A stretch of 64,000 bases of DNA from Ruminococcus sp. YE71 (GTDB lineage: Bacteria; Bacillota; Clostridia; Oscillospirales; Ruminococcaceae), in assembly GCF_900119155.1 (NCBI RefSeq), contig NZ_FPIR01000002.1, forward strand, positions 124,001 to 188,000. The letters are read 5' to 3'. The notes beneath the pieces are model-generated. The model had not been told where the DNA came from, made no database searches, and worked only from the letters and a program-made list of their open reading frames with translations. The translations under genes were made by a program, and so were the position numbers. Each line of letters starts with the position of its first letter. The first letter of the stretch is position 1. This document shows, one piece after another, positions 23,784 through 31,560 of this stretch.

Positions 23784-24479
23784 ATGCGCGGCGACAATAA
23801 GATCAAATATCTGCCTGCGGTCATCTGCCTTTTCATGGTGCTGATCTGTGTGTTCATACTTCGGACGACGGGGTTTGAGGAGATCATCGAGATGACCGAG
23901 GACGAACCTGCGCTGGCGCTGGGACTGCTGTGGTTTTTGTACGCGATAAAGTCGATGTCGGTGATCTTCCCTGCGACGCTGCTGTTTATTGCGGCGGGGA
24001 ACATTTTCTCATTTCCTGCGGCGGTGGGGGTGAACATCATGGGGCTCATCATCAGCTTCACCCTTCCGTACTACATCGGGAAATTCTCGGGCTCGGACGC
24101 GGTGAAGTTCATCACCGACAAGTACCCGAAGGCGCAGCGGCTGGTCAGGCTCGGGCAGAAGAACAATTTCCTGACCGTCTACATCTCCCGTGCGGTGACT
24201 GTCGTCCCGAACGATCTGATGAGTATGCTGCACGGTGCGCTCAGGATGCCTTTTGTGACCTTCATTCTCGGGTCGCTGATGGGTGTTCTGCCCGAGATGC
24301 TTGTGGAGACCTACATTGGCGGTCAGCTCAGAGACCTCACCTGGAAGTCGGTGCTGGCGATGGTCGGGCTCATTCTGCTGACCTGTGTTTTCAGTCTGCT
24401 GCTCAACAAGCGGCTCAGCAGGTTCGGTATCGAGACCGAGTGCGAGTGCGAGGTCGGGGTCGAGCAGGGGGATTTCTGA
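23784..24479 (+). CDS. TVP38/TMEM64 (DedA-superfamily) membrane protein
   Basis: A 231-residue integral membrane protein. Hydrophobic segments lie near residues 10-30, 50-85, 160-190 and 200-220. The family signature in the middle (LLFIAAGNIFSFPAAVGVNI; then GLIISFTLPYYIGKFSG) and the loop TVYISRAVTVVPNDLMSMLHG are seen. These proteins are linked to lipid scrambling or flipping. GGAGG (23771-23775) is 8 nt before ATG 23784. An R2 element fills the downstream gap. Confidence 0.88.
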   Translation: MRGDNKIKYLPAVICLFMVLICVFILRTTGFEEIIEMTEDEPALALGLLWFLYAIKSMSVIFPATLLFIAAGNIFSFPAAVGVNIMGLIISFTLPYYIGKFSGSDAVKFITDKYPKAQRLVRLGQKNNFLTVYISRAVTVVPNDLMSMLHGALRMPFVTFILGSLMGVLPEMLVETYIGGQLRDLTWKSVLAMVGLILLTCVFSLLLNKRLSRFGIETECECEVGVEQGDF

Positions 24480-24544
24480 ATTTTGGGTTCGTTTTGGGTT
24501 TTTGCCCCCGGGGCTGCGGGTTTGGCGGCTTCGGGGTTTTGATT

Positions 24545-24855
24545 TTTTTGTGGGGGTGTTTTTTTATTCGGCTGCGCCGAATTTTTGGGGTTGGCTCGAA
24601 TCGCTGCGCTCTCTCGCCAAAATAAAATCGGCATTTCATGCTTCGGGAGAAGGATTGAGCTTTGTCTTCATTTGGAGTTCTTTTCCTCGTTCTCTTTGGA
24701 AATGCCGATTTTATGTTTTGGGGGATGTTGGTGCGCTTACGGAGCTGAACGTAGGTTCGGAGGGCAGGGACTCTGTCCCCGAGCCCCTGCCGGGGGAGCC
24801 TTTATAGCCGTGCGTAGCTAAGGCGGGGGTCTCCCCCCCTCCTAAACTTTCTGAG
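24545..24855. repeat. R2 element, copy B
   Basis: Opens with an ATTCGGC-TGC-GCCGAAT hairpin, then TCGAATCGCTGCGCTCTC, then 16-bp inverted arms ATAAAATCGGCATTTC (24622-24637) and GAAATGCCGATTTTAT (24699-24714). The arms differ from copies A and C in two positions on each side yet pair perfectly. The 3' part holds GGGACTCTGTCCCC and the terminal hairpin, whose loop contains one 19-bp unit at 24809-24827. Confidence 0.85.
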
Positions 24856-24886
24856 ACTCTGGTGTGGACGTGGGGTTTGTGCGTTT

Positions 24887-25822
24887 TTATACTATCATCA
24901 TGCCTTTTCTTTTGGCAGGGATTATTGTGGCGGTGGCGCCCGAATTGAACTCCAGACTGTCCGCCTCTATGCCGTCCGAGAATATCACTCCGTTTTCGGG
25001 CATCAGCGATGTTACCCTCAGCGGCGTGTCAGCATCGACCTTGCCGAATACAAGGTCTGTTCCCGTCGTTCGGCTCGGGAACGGCTCTCTCACCGAATAG
25101 CACAGATATTCACTGCTCCACCCGAAACCCTCGGGCAGCGTCGGCGTGCCTGTCAGTCCGCATACCTTCGCGATGCCTGCCGCTCCTGCTATCACGCTCC
25201 TCAGCCAGCCCGTCGAACCCAGACCCGTCGAGACCAGCATACCGCTCGACGACTGCTCCTCCTGTCTGCCGCCTGACGAGATGATGTACCTCGCGGACGC
25301 GTGCCCCTTCTGCCCGATGAACAGGTCGTTCACGGCACACAGCGTCTGACCGTCGGACAGCGCCGCTTCGGCAAAGGTCACGCTCTTTACCGTGCGTCTG
25401 CCTGCAAAGACCTCGGGCACGACTTTCGGAAGGTCGCCGACGCCGAAGGGGAGCAGCACGCCGTCCCAGCGTTTCGGGTCGGGATTCACGCCTATCATCG
25501 GCTGTCCGTTCAGGTACTTCATGGTGTTCGCCACAAGTCCGTCGCGTCCGAGGGCGACTATCGTGTCGGTCTCGCCGAAGATGTAGCCCGTCAGAAAGTC
25601 GCGGTCGAGTCGGGTAACCCTGCCGAGGGTGGAAAGGGACTGCTCGGCGGCGGCGAGGGCGGCGGTGTACTGCTCGTGCTCGGCGAGGTAGTCGCCGAAA
25701 TCGCCGCCGTGATGCTCGATGTAGAACTGCGCCTGTCCTGCGGTGTTGTAGCGGCGGATGAGCATTTCGAGCCGCGTTTTCTGGGTAACGAGGACTATCT
25801 TGTTTTCTGTGCGTCTTTCCAT
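24887..25822 (-). CDS. NAD-kinase-like protein
   Basis: A 311-residue protein with the layout of the ATP-NAD kinase fold: an N-terminal coiled region (residues 25-70), VALGRDGLVANTMKYLNG near residue 90 where the family has GGDGT, NDLFIGQKG near 165, and SSGMLVSTGLGSTGWLRS near 200 corresponding to the DG...STPTGSTAY region. The second Gly of the GGDG motif is Arg here, so the substrate or activity may differ from NAD phosphorylation. The ATG at 25822 has GAGG 8 nt upstream; the GTG at 25831 overlaps the previous stop. It is the last gene of a three-gene operon with an SPFH protein. Confidence 0.8.
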   Translation of the reverse strand: MERRTENKIVLVTQKTRLEMLIRRYNTAGQAQFYIEHHGGDFGDYLAEHEQYTAALAAAEQSLSTLGRVTRLDRDFLTGYIFGETDTIVALGRDGLVANTMKYLNGQPMIGVNPDPKRWDGVLLPFGVGDLPKVVPEVFAGRRTVKSVTFAEAALSDGQTLCAVNDLFIGQKGHASARYIISSGGRQEEQSSSGMLVSTGLGSTGWLRSVIAGAAGIAKVCGLTGTPTLPEGFGWSSEYLCYSVREPFPSRTTGTDLVFGKVDADTPLRVTSLMPENGVIFSDGIEADSLEFNSGATATIIPAKRKGMMIV

Positions 25823-25827
25823 GCTTC

Positions 25828-26085
25828 TCACCTCGCTCCGTCCATGAATGCGCCGTAGGCTGTGTCGTTTATCTGCTGTTTTGTCAGGGTCTTCAGGGCT
25901 TTTCGGTCGGCGCAGAGATACCTGTCGTAGTAGGTGCAGCAGGTGAAAGTGCCGCCCTGAAGCCTGAACATCGCGTTGACGTGTATCTCTCCCCTGCCGT
26001 TCTCGTAGACGATGTAGTTGTGTTCTCCCTGAGCGCAGCCCTGTCCGATGACTGCGGCTGCCGTTATTTTGAAATATGCGCCCAT
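25828..26085 (-). CDS. unknown small protein of the SPFH operon
   Basis: An 85-residue protein starting 3 nt after the SPFH stop, with GGAG in the SPFH coding end. It has an N-terminal stretch (AYFKITAAAVIGQGCAQ) of mild hydrophobicity, a beta-like core (YIVYENGRGEIHVNAMFRLQ), Cys residues in FTCCTYYDRYLC, and a helical end. No family is recognised. Its place between SPFH and NAD-kinase-like genes argues for a shared complex. Confidence 0.75.
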   Translation of the reverse strand: MGAYFKITAAAVIGQGCAQGEHNYIVYENGRGEIHVNAMFRLQGGTFTCCTYYDRYLCADRKALKTLTKQQINDTAYGAFMDGAR

Positions 26086-26088
26086 TGT

Positions 26089-27129
26089 TTATGCTCCTTT
26101 GTTTCCTGTCAGGCTTTCGAGAAGGTCGGGGGTGATGTTCAGCGTGCCGATGTTGCCGCTGTTCGCCGCGAGCTTTTCAAATGCCTGTGCTATCATTTTC
26201 TCGGGTTCCATGTTCAGCTGTGCGAGTGCCACGAGGACATCGCTGCCGATGCGTCCGTAGGCTTCCATGACCGCTCCTATGCGGTAGCTTTCGGCGTCGG
26301 CTTCCTTCTTCGCGTTTTCGAGACGCAGGTCGGCGAGTTCGCGGCGTTTCTTTTCGAGCTCTATCTCGCTTTCGAGCCTGATGCGTTCGCGGTCGGCTTC
26401 GCTCTCGATGCGGATGCGTTCCATCTCGGCTTCGCGTTCGAGCACCATGCGGCGGGTCTGGATCTCGGTCTCCTTTATCTTCTTTTTCTTCTCCTGTACC
26501 GAGATCTCGGTGCTGAGCTCGTTCTCCTTGACGCGGCGTTCCTGTTCTATCGAGGCGTTGCGGCGTTCGTAGAGGGCGTCGTCCGACTGCTTGAGTATCT
26601 CCTCACGGGTCGCGGCTTCGAGGGCGCGGGCGGTCTCGGGGTTTGCGGCTACCTTCACCACCGAGAAGCCGACTATCTCAGCGCCGAGTCCTGCTATCTC
26701 GGCTTCACTGCGGAGCCTTTCGAGCACGCCTGCCGCGAAGTCCTCGCCTGCCGCGAGGGCGTCGGTGAGGGTCATGCCGCCGACCATGCTGCGGACGGCG
26801 ACCTCCGCGATGTTGATGATGCGCTTCGAGAGCTTTGCGACGGGGTTGCCCTCGAACTGTTTTGTTCTGAGGTTGATGGTGAAATCGACTGCGGATGCGG
26901 CTTTTTTGTAGTCGGTCAGGCGGTAGGTCAGCTGACCCTGAACGGTGACCTTCTGGAAGTCGGCGGTGGTCTCCTCAAAGATGAGGTCGGCGTCGATGTT
27001 CGATACGGGAACTGCCTGAGCGGATGTCATGCGGTCGAGGTAGAAGAACGAAAGTCCCTTGCCCTCCGCCGTGAGTTTGCCTTTGGTGTATCTGAGAACG
27101 TAAAGGTTGGGTGTGAATTTTACATACAT
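26089..27129 (-). CDS. SPFH/Band 7 domain protein
   Basis: A 346-residue protein. Residues 20-190 form an SPFH (stomatin/prohibitin/flotillin) domain with GKGLSFFYLDRMTSAQAVPV, DADLIFEETTADFQKVTVQ and LSKRIINIAEVAVRSMVGG. Residues 195-300 are a long charged coiled coil (EREAEMERIRIESEADRE; LDENAK-type heptads). The C-terminal end (DVLVALAQLNMEPEKMI; NIGTLNITPDLLESL) is a short domain. No transmembrane helix is present. Such proteins assemble into rings or scaffolds on membranes. It is the first gene of the operon, behind a consensus promoter and an AGGAGG site. Confidence 0.9.
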   Translation of the reverse strand: MYVKFTPNLYVLRYTKGKLTAEGKGLSFFYLDRMTSAQAVPVSNIDADLIFEETTADFQKVTVQGQLTYRLTDYKKAASAVDFTINLRTKQFEGNPVAKLSKRIINIAEVAVRSMVGGMTLTDALAAGEDFAAGVLERLRSEAEIAGLGAEIVGFSVVKVAANPETARALEAATREEILKQSDDALYERRNASIEQERRVKENELSTEISVQEKKKKIKETEIQTRRMVLEREAEMERIRIESEADRERIRLESEIELEKKRRELADLRLENAKKEADAESYRIGAVMEAYGRIGSDVLVALAQLNMEPEKMIAQAFEKLAANSGNIGTLNITPDLLESLTGNKGA

Positions 27130-27181
27130 GATTATTTCCTCCTGTCGTTTGGTCGGGGGTTAGTATCTATTTGATAATATC

Positions 27182-27210
27182 ATTATAATACTAACTTGCC
27201 TGTTTGTCAA
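27182..27210 (-). promoter_or_regulatory. sigma-A promoter of the SPFH operon
   Basis: Minus-strand TTGACA (27205-27210) and TATAAT (27182-27187), both perfect, are spaced by 17 nt, about 52 nt before ATG 27129. Confidence 0.9.
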
Positions 27211-27332
27211 TAGCATGGGAGAAGTTTCTGCCATATGCACAAAAACTTAGTGTCAAAATTATACTATCTGCACATATCCGCTGCATTTCATGCACACCCG
27301 ACACGATTTGGACAAAAACCAACAATTGTGAT

Positions 27333-27361
27333 TTGCAAAACGGCAGAATATCTGATATAAT
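27333..27361 (+). promoter_or_regulatory. sigma-A promoter of the gene at 27643
   Basis: TTGCAA (27333-27338) and TATAAT (27356-27361) are spaced by 17 nt. The start would be near 27368, so the R1 element and the tandem 19-mers fall in a leader of about 275 nt. Confidence 0.7.
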
Positions 27362-27369
27362 ACTTTTAG

Positions 27370-27590
27370 AGTGTCGGCAGCTCCGCCCCCGTCTTTTTGG
27401 CAAGGAGCAGACTACCTGAGAGAAGAACTCAAATCTTCACGACCAACACTATCTAAAGAAGAAAATCACCCCTTGCCAAAAAGTATTAAAAGTCTTTGGA
27501 AGGGGGCTGGGGAAGAACCATTTTTAAGCCGTGCGAAGCTAAGGCGGACGTGCGAAGCTAAGGCGGACGTGCGAAGCTAAGGCGGGTTTC
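27370..27590. repeat. R1 element, copy c, in a 5' leader
   Basis: TCTTTTTGGCAAGG (27391-27404) and its inverted partner CCTTGCCAAAAAG (near 27472-27484) flank about 68 nt, followed by TATTAAAAGTCTTTGGAAGGGGG and a hairpin base. The hairpin loop is occupied by three tandem 19-bp units (27530-27586). Confidence 0.8.
27530..27586. repeat. tandem array of a 19-bp unit
   Basis: Three contiguous units of CGTGCGAAGCTAAGGCGGA (27530-27548, 27549-27567, 27568-27586), the last ending G. The units have no spacers. One full unit plus a partial one recur at 60733-60765, one variant at 24809-24827, and one near 36093. Confidence 0.9.
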
Positions 27591-27642
27591 CCTCATCTAA
27601 TACAGCACGCAACGACCCGATTACCCAAAGGAGCTGGGCTAT

Positions 27643-28677
27643 ATGGAATTTGGCATCAGAAACGATAAGATAACTAAGGCTCTGCTCAGGACTACCATAC
27701 TGAAAGCAGTGACTGAGATAAAGCGCGACCCGAAAAGGAGCGTGCGCAACCTTGTGGACCTTGGGCTGAATTTTGCCGAGGGGTGCAATCAGCGCGAGAT
27801 ATTCGACATCACTCAGCAGTACCTCTCGAACGACGACAGCGCGTATTTCTCGCTTGCGGAGAACATCGTGAACACCATCGAACCCGACCACATCGTGGCT
27901 TTCGGGCTGAATTTCGGCTACAACGGCTGCACGAGCGGCGCGAGGATACTGCGCGAGAAACAGGAAGAGCTGGGCTGTCACATCCCGTTCCTGCTGGCGT
28001 TCACCGTGGACGACAGCGAGGACAGCATCACCGCCGACGACATCCGCAGCGCGGTCAGTCAGGGCATGGAGCTGGGTATCTACATCTACACGGTGATATG
28101 TTCGAGCGACGTCTACCCCGAGCTGCTGTCGATCGCGGAGGAGTTCGGCGAGTGCGCGTTCATCTACTTCGTGAACCCGAGAAGGCTCAGCCGCGAGATC
28201 ATCAGCAGGACCAGCGAGATAAACAACCTCGTGACTTCCGTGCGCATGGAGGACGGGAACAGCCTCTGCCTTGAGACCGTTACCGCGCTCCGCGAACAGG
28301 GCTGCCCCGTGACGGTCCACTACGAGTACAGCGACGACACCCTCGGCGACGTGCTCTCAGATTCCGTGACCGAGCGCATGACCGAGACGGGCGCCATCGC
28401 AGGCATCTACTACCCAAAACACGGAACTTCACCCGAGACCGCCGCAAGGGTCGGCGAATACCGCACCGAGACCGTCCGCTCTCAGCAGTACCCGATATTT
28501 ATCTTCGAGGGCTACAGCGACTCCGACCACTTCGACAGAATGTTCTCTAACACCGAGTGCTTCGTTCACTTCGTCAGCGGCGGCCGCGTCCTCTACACGA
28601 CCTCCCAGAAAGTCCTCAACGACGCGTCTCTCTCAGACCACCCCCTCGCAGACATCCTCAAACGCGTGAGGTACTGA
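27643..28677 (+). CDS. conserved unknown protein, TIM-barrel-like
   Basis: A 344-residue soluble protein with AAAGGAG before ATG 27643. It has alternating strands and helices suggestive of a TIM barrel (DHIVAFGLNFGYNGCTSG; IPFLLAFTVDDSEDSITAD; ELGIYIYTVICSSDVYPEL; CAFIYFVNPRRLS). The pattern resembles radical-SAM enzymes, but the CxxxCxxC cluster motif is absent, so if related it is a degenerate or repurposed member. The N-terminal segment RSVRNLVDLGLNFAEG matches what I recall of a broadly distributed Firmicute family without known function. It is transcribed through an R1 leader. Confidence 0.75.
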   Translation: MEFGIRNDKITKALLRTTILKAVTEIKRDPKRSVRNLVDLGLNFAEGCNQREIFDITQQYLSNDDSAYFSLAENIVNTIEPDHIVAFGLNFGYNGCTSGARILREKQEELGCHIPFLLAFTVDDSEDSITADDIRSAVSQGMELGIYIYTVICSSDVYPELLSIAEEFGECAFIYFVNPRRLSREIISRTSEINNLVTSVRMEDGNSLCLETVTALREQGCPVTVHYEYSDDTLGDVLSDSVTERMTETGAIAGIYYPKHGTSPETAARVGEYRTETVRSQQYPIFIFEGYSDSDHFDRMFSNTECFVHFVSGGRVLYTTSQKVLNDASLSDHPLADILKRVRY

Positions 28678-28679
28678 GG

Positions 28680-29060
28680 TGGAGTGCAGGTCTTACTGGG
28701 GGAAAACCTTTCTGAAGAAAGGTTCTCCCCCCAGACCCCCTTTCCAAAGACTTTTAATATTGTCGTCAGTTGGATGTGTGGGGGACGTTTGGCTATCACC
28801 GATTCAAGAGATGTATTCTATTATTTTCGGTAATTTTGATATGTAGGGTGGGAGATTGCTCCCACCTTTTATTTGTGCAAACACTTTCTGTGGGTTTCTT
28901 TATGTAGGGGCATCGCCCTATAGATAGACATTCTCTTTTGAAATGGTGATAGTCTATCTCCCCGACCTCAACCAACAACCGACATATTAAAAGTTTTAGT
29001 GAGGGGGTTTTGGGGAAGACCCTTTTTCAAAAGGGTCTCCCCCAAGAAAACCCGCACTCA
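28680..29060. repeat. R1 element, copy d (palindromic pair)
   Basis: Two inverted halves fill the convergent gap. The left half has a GGGGG...CCCCCC hairpin (28698-28732) and ACCCCCTTTCCAAAGACTTTT. The right half has the complement order: TATTAAAAGTTTTAG, GAGGGGG and a GGGG...CCCC hairpin (29012-29043), ending AACCCGCACTC. Between them is the TTTGAAATGGTGATAGTCTAT module (near 28938-28958) and a CCCACCTTTTATTTG stretch. No gene is seen. Confidence 0.8.
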
Positions 29061-29073
29061 TGAAGTACAGGAT

Positions 29074-29114
29074 AAGAAACAAACGGGTCAGGTACGTAAG
29101 GTACCCGACCCGTT
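29074..29114 (-). terminator. terminator after glgP
   Basis: AACGGGTC (29082-29089) and GACCCGTT (29107-29114), with inner GGTAC pairs, form a stem followed on the minus strand by TTTGTTTC. It sits 7 nt past the glgP stop. Confidence 0.8.
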
Positions 29115-29121
29115 GTTTTGG

Positions 29122-31536
29122 TCAGACTAATTTCCAGATGTTTTTAGCGTAGTCTTTGATGGTGCGGTCGGAGGAGAATTTGCCTGCCGAGCACATATTG
29201 AGCCAGCATTTTCTTGCGAAGGCGAGTTCGTCGCGGTATTCGCGGTTTACCTTGAGTTTTGCCTCGACGTAGGAGTTCAGGTCGCCGAGGAGGTAGTAAT
29301 GATCGGGGACGTGCCAGCTTGCGCCGTCGGTGAGGGCGGCGTAGAGTTCGGTGAACGTACCCTCTTCGCCTGCGCGTTCGGGGTGGAGAGCGACCTCGCT
29401 GTCGTAGAAGCTGCCGTCGATAAGTTTATCGAGGACGCGTTTTATCTTCGGGTCAGCGAGAAGTTCGCGGGGGTCGTAGTCGGGCATGATCTTTTCGAGC
29501 TCTTCGACTCTTGCGCCGAAGATGTAGTTGTTTTCCTCGCCTGCTTCCTCGGCTATCTCGATATTTGCGCCGTCGTAGGTGCCGAGGGTCACGGTGCCGT
29601 TGAGCATGAGCTTCATGTTGCCCGTGCCGCTTGCTTCGGTGCCTGCGGTGGAGATCTGTTCGGAAACGTCGGAGCCTGCAACGAGTTTTTCGGCGTAGGA
29701 TACGTTATAATTCTGCACGAAGATGACTTTGAGCTTACCCTTTACCTTCGGGTCGTCGTCCTTTTCGATAAGCTCGGCGATATTCTCGATGAAGCGGATG
29801 ACAGCCTTTGCGCGGCGGTAGCCCGGAGCCGCCTTTGCGCCGAAGATGAAGGTCATTGGGGTGAAGTCCTCGATGCTGCCGTCCTTCAGACCGTAGTAGA
29901 TGTAGAGTATCGAGAAGGCGTTGAGCAGCTGGCGCTTGTACTCATGCAGGCGCTTTATCTGGGTGTCGAAGATGGAGTTTGTGTCTATCGTGCCGAAGTC
30001 GCGTTCCGCCTTCGAGGAAGTGATGTAGTCGGCGAGCTGCTGTTTCTTCTGCTTTTTAATGGCGATGAATTCGCGGAGAACGGATTCGTCGTCGGCGTAC
30101 TTTTTGAGCTTAGCCAGTTCGTCAAGGTCTTTCACCCAGAATTCCGAGCCCAGCAGGCGTGTGATGAGTGCGGAGAGTTCGGGGTTGCAGAGGCGGAGCC
30201 AACGGCGCTGAGTGATGCCGTTTGTCTCGTTGAGGAAGCGGTCGGGGTAGAGCTTGTACCAGTCAGCGAGCGTTTCGGCCTTGAGTATCTCGGTGTGGAT
30301 AGCCGCAACGCCGTTGATGTGCGAGCCGACGTAGCACGCCATGTTCGCCATGCGCAGCTTGCCGCCGCCGATGGGGGCGAGTTCGGCTATCTTCTTCTTG
30401 TCGAAGCCCTCGGGCTTCTTTGCGTACATATCAGCCTTGAAGTACTCGGAGATCATCAGGCAGATCTCGCCGATGCGGGGCAGCAGCTTGTTGATAAGGC
30501 GGATGTCCCACTTTTCGAGGGCTTCCTGCATGATGGTGTGGTTGGTGTAGTTGAAGGTCTTCTGAGCGATGGAGAGCGCCTTGGGGAACTCGTAGCCGCG
30601 CTCGTCGATGAGGATGCGGATAAGCTCGGGGATGGAGATGACGGGGTGGGTGTCGTTGAGCTGTATCTGCACGAAGTCGGGCAGGCAGTCGAGGGAGCCG
30701 TGGCTGCGCTCGTGCTTTCTCACGATGTCCTGAACGGATGCGGAGGAGAAGAAGTACTCCTGACGCAGGCGAAGGATGCGGCCCTCTTCAAAGCTGTCGT
30801 TGGGGTAGAGGACTGCGGAGATGTTCTCGGCGTCGGAGCGCGAGCCCCATGCTTCGTGGAAATCGCCGCGGTTGAACTTCTCGAAATCGAACTGGACCAC
30901 GGGTTCAGCCTGCCACAGGCGGAGAGTGCCGACGTTCTCGGTAGCGTAGCCGATGACGGGCATATCGTAGGGGACAGCCCTGACCTGATAGTCGGAGTAG
31001 GTAACGGTCACGGTGTCGATGTCGCAGCGTTCGCTCCAGGGGTCTCCGTAGCGCTGCCAGTCGTCGGCGTATTCCTGCTGACCGTTGGTGCCGTCTATCT
31101 CCTGACGGAAGAGGCCGTACTTATAGCGGATGCCGTAGCCGTCGAGGGGGATGTCGTGGGTGGCAGCCGAGTCGAGGAAGCAGGCGGCAAGTCTGCCGAG
31201 ACCGCCGTTGCCGAGAGCCGCGTCCTCTATCTCCTCAAGCTCGCTGAGGTCTCTGCCGAGGGCTTCAAAAGCCCTGGACGCGTTGTCGGTGAGACCTGTG
31301 CAGAGCAGATTATTGTAAACGGCGCGTCCCACAAGGAACTCCATGCTGAGGTAGCAGGCGCGTCTGCCTTCAAGGTGAGAAGCGCGGGACTCGTCCCATC
31401 TGTCCTTGATGTCGTGCATGACCTCGCGGGAGAGGGCATGGTGGAGCTCCTGCGGAGTTGCTTTTTCGATGGTCGTCTCGAACTGGTCGTGCATACGGCG
31501 TTCGATGTTTGCTTTGAGTTTGTCTGTGTTTATCAT
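29122..31536 (-). CDS. glgP: glycogen/starch phosphorylase
   Basis: An 804-residue alpha-glucan phosphorylase of family GT35, releasing glucose-1-phosphate from glycogen or maltodextrin. The opening catalytic region (CYLSMEFLVGRAVYNNL) and the PLP lysine region (EASGTGNMKLMLNGTVTLGT, about 640-660) are intact, as is the glucan site segment NDTHPVISIPELIR. Full length is normal. ATG 31536 has GGAGG upstream. It is the last gene of a minus-strand run malQ-unknown-unknown-glgP and ends in a terminator. Confidence 0.96.
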   Translation of the reverse strand: MINTDKLKANIERRMHDQFETTIEKATPQELHHALSREVMHDIKDRWDESRASHLEGRRACYLSMEFLVGRAVYNNLLCTGLTDNASRAFEALGRDLSELEEIEDAALGNGGLGRLAACFLDSAATHDIPLDGYGIRYKYGLFRQEIDGTNGQQEYADDWQRYGDPWSERCDIDTVTVTYSDYQVRAVPYDMPVIGYATENVGTLRLWQAEPVVQFDFEKFNRGDFHEAWGSRSDAENISAVLYPNDSFEEGRILRLRQEYFFSSASVQDIVRKHERSHGSLDCLPDFVQIQLNDTHPVISIPELIRILIDERGYEFPKALSIAQKTFNYTNHTIMQEALEKWDIRLINKLLPRIGEICLMISEYFKADMYAKKPEGFDKKKIAELAPIGGGKLRMANMACYVGSHINGVAAIHTEILKAETLADWYKLYPDRFLNETNGITQRRWLRLCNPELSALITRLLGSEFWVKDLDELAKLKKYADDESVLREFIAIKKQKKQQLADYITSSKAERDFGTIDTNSIFDTQIKRLHEYKRQLLNAFSILYIYYGLKDGSIEDFTPMTFIFGAKAAPGYRRAKAVIRFIENIAELIEKDDDPKVKGKLKVIFVQNYNVSYAEKLVAGSDVSEQISTAGTEASGTGNMKLMLNGTVTLGTYDGANIEIAEEAGEENNYIFGARVEELEKIMPDYDPRELLADPKIKRVLDKLIDGSFYDSEVALHPERAGEEGTFTELYAALTDGASWHVPDHYYLLGDLNSYVEAKLKVNREYRDELAFARKCWLNMCSAGKFSSDRTIKDYAKNIWKLV

Positions 31537-31560
31537 TTTACTTACCTCCGGTATAATGAA

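Noticed and set aside
24887-27129. Proven anti-phage system
   Set aside because: The operon is suggestive but nothing in sequence or context (no nearby defence genes) demonstrates defence.
27530-27586. Possible short CRISPR array
   Set aside because: The three 19-bp units are directly tandem with no spacers, and no cas genes are in the window.
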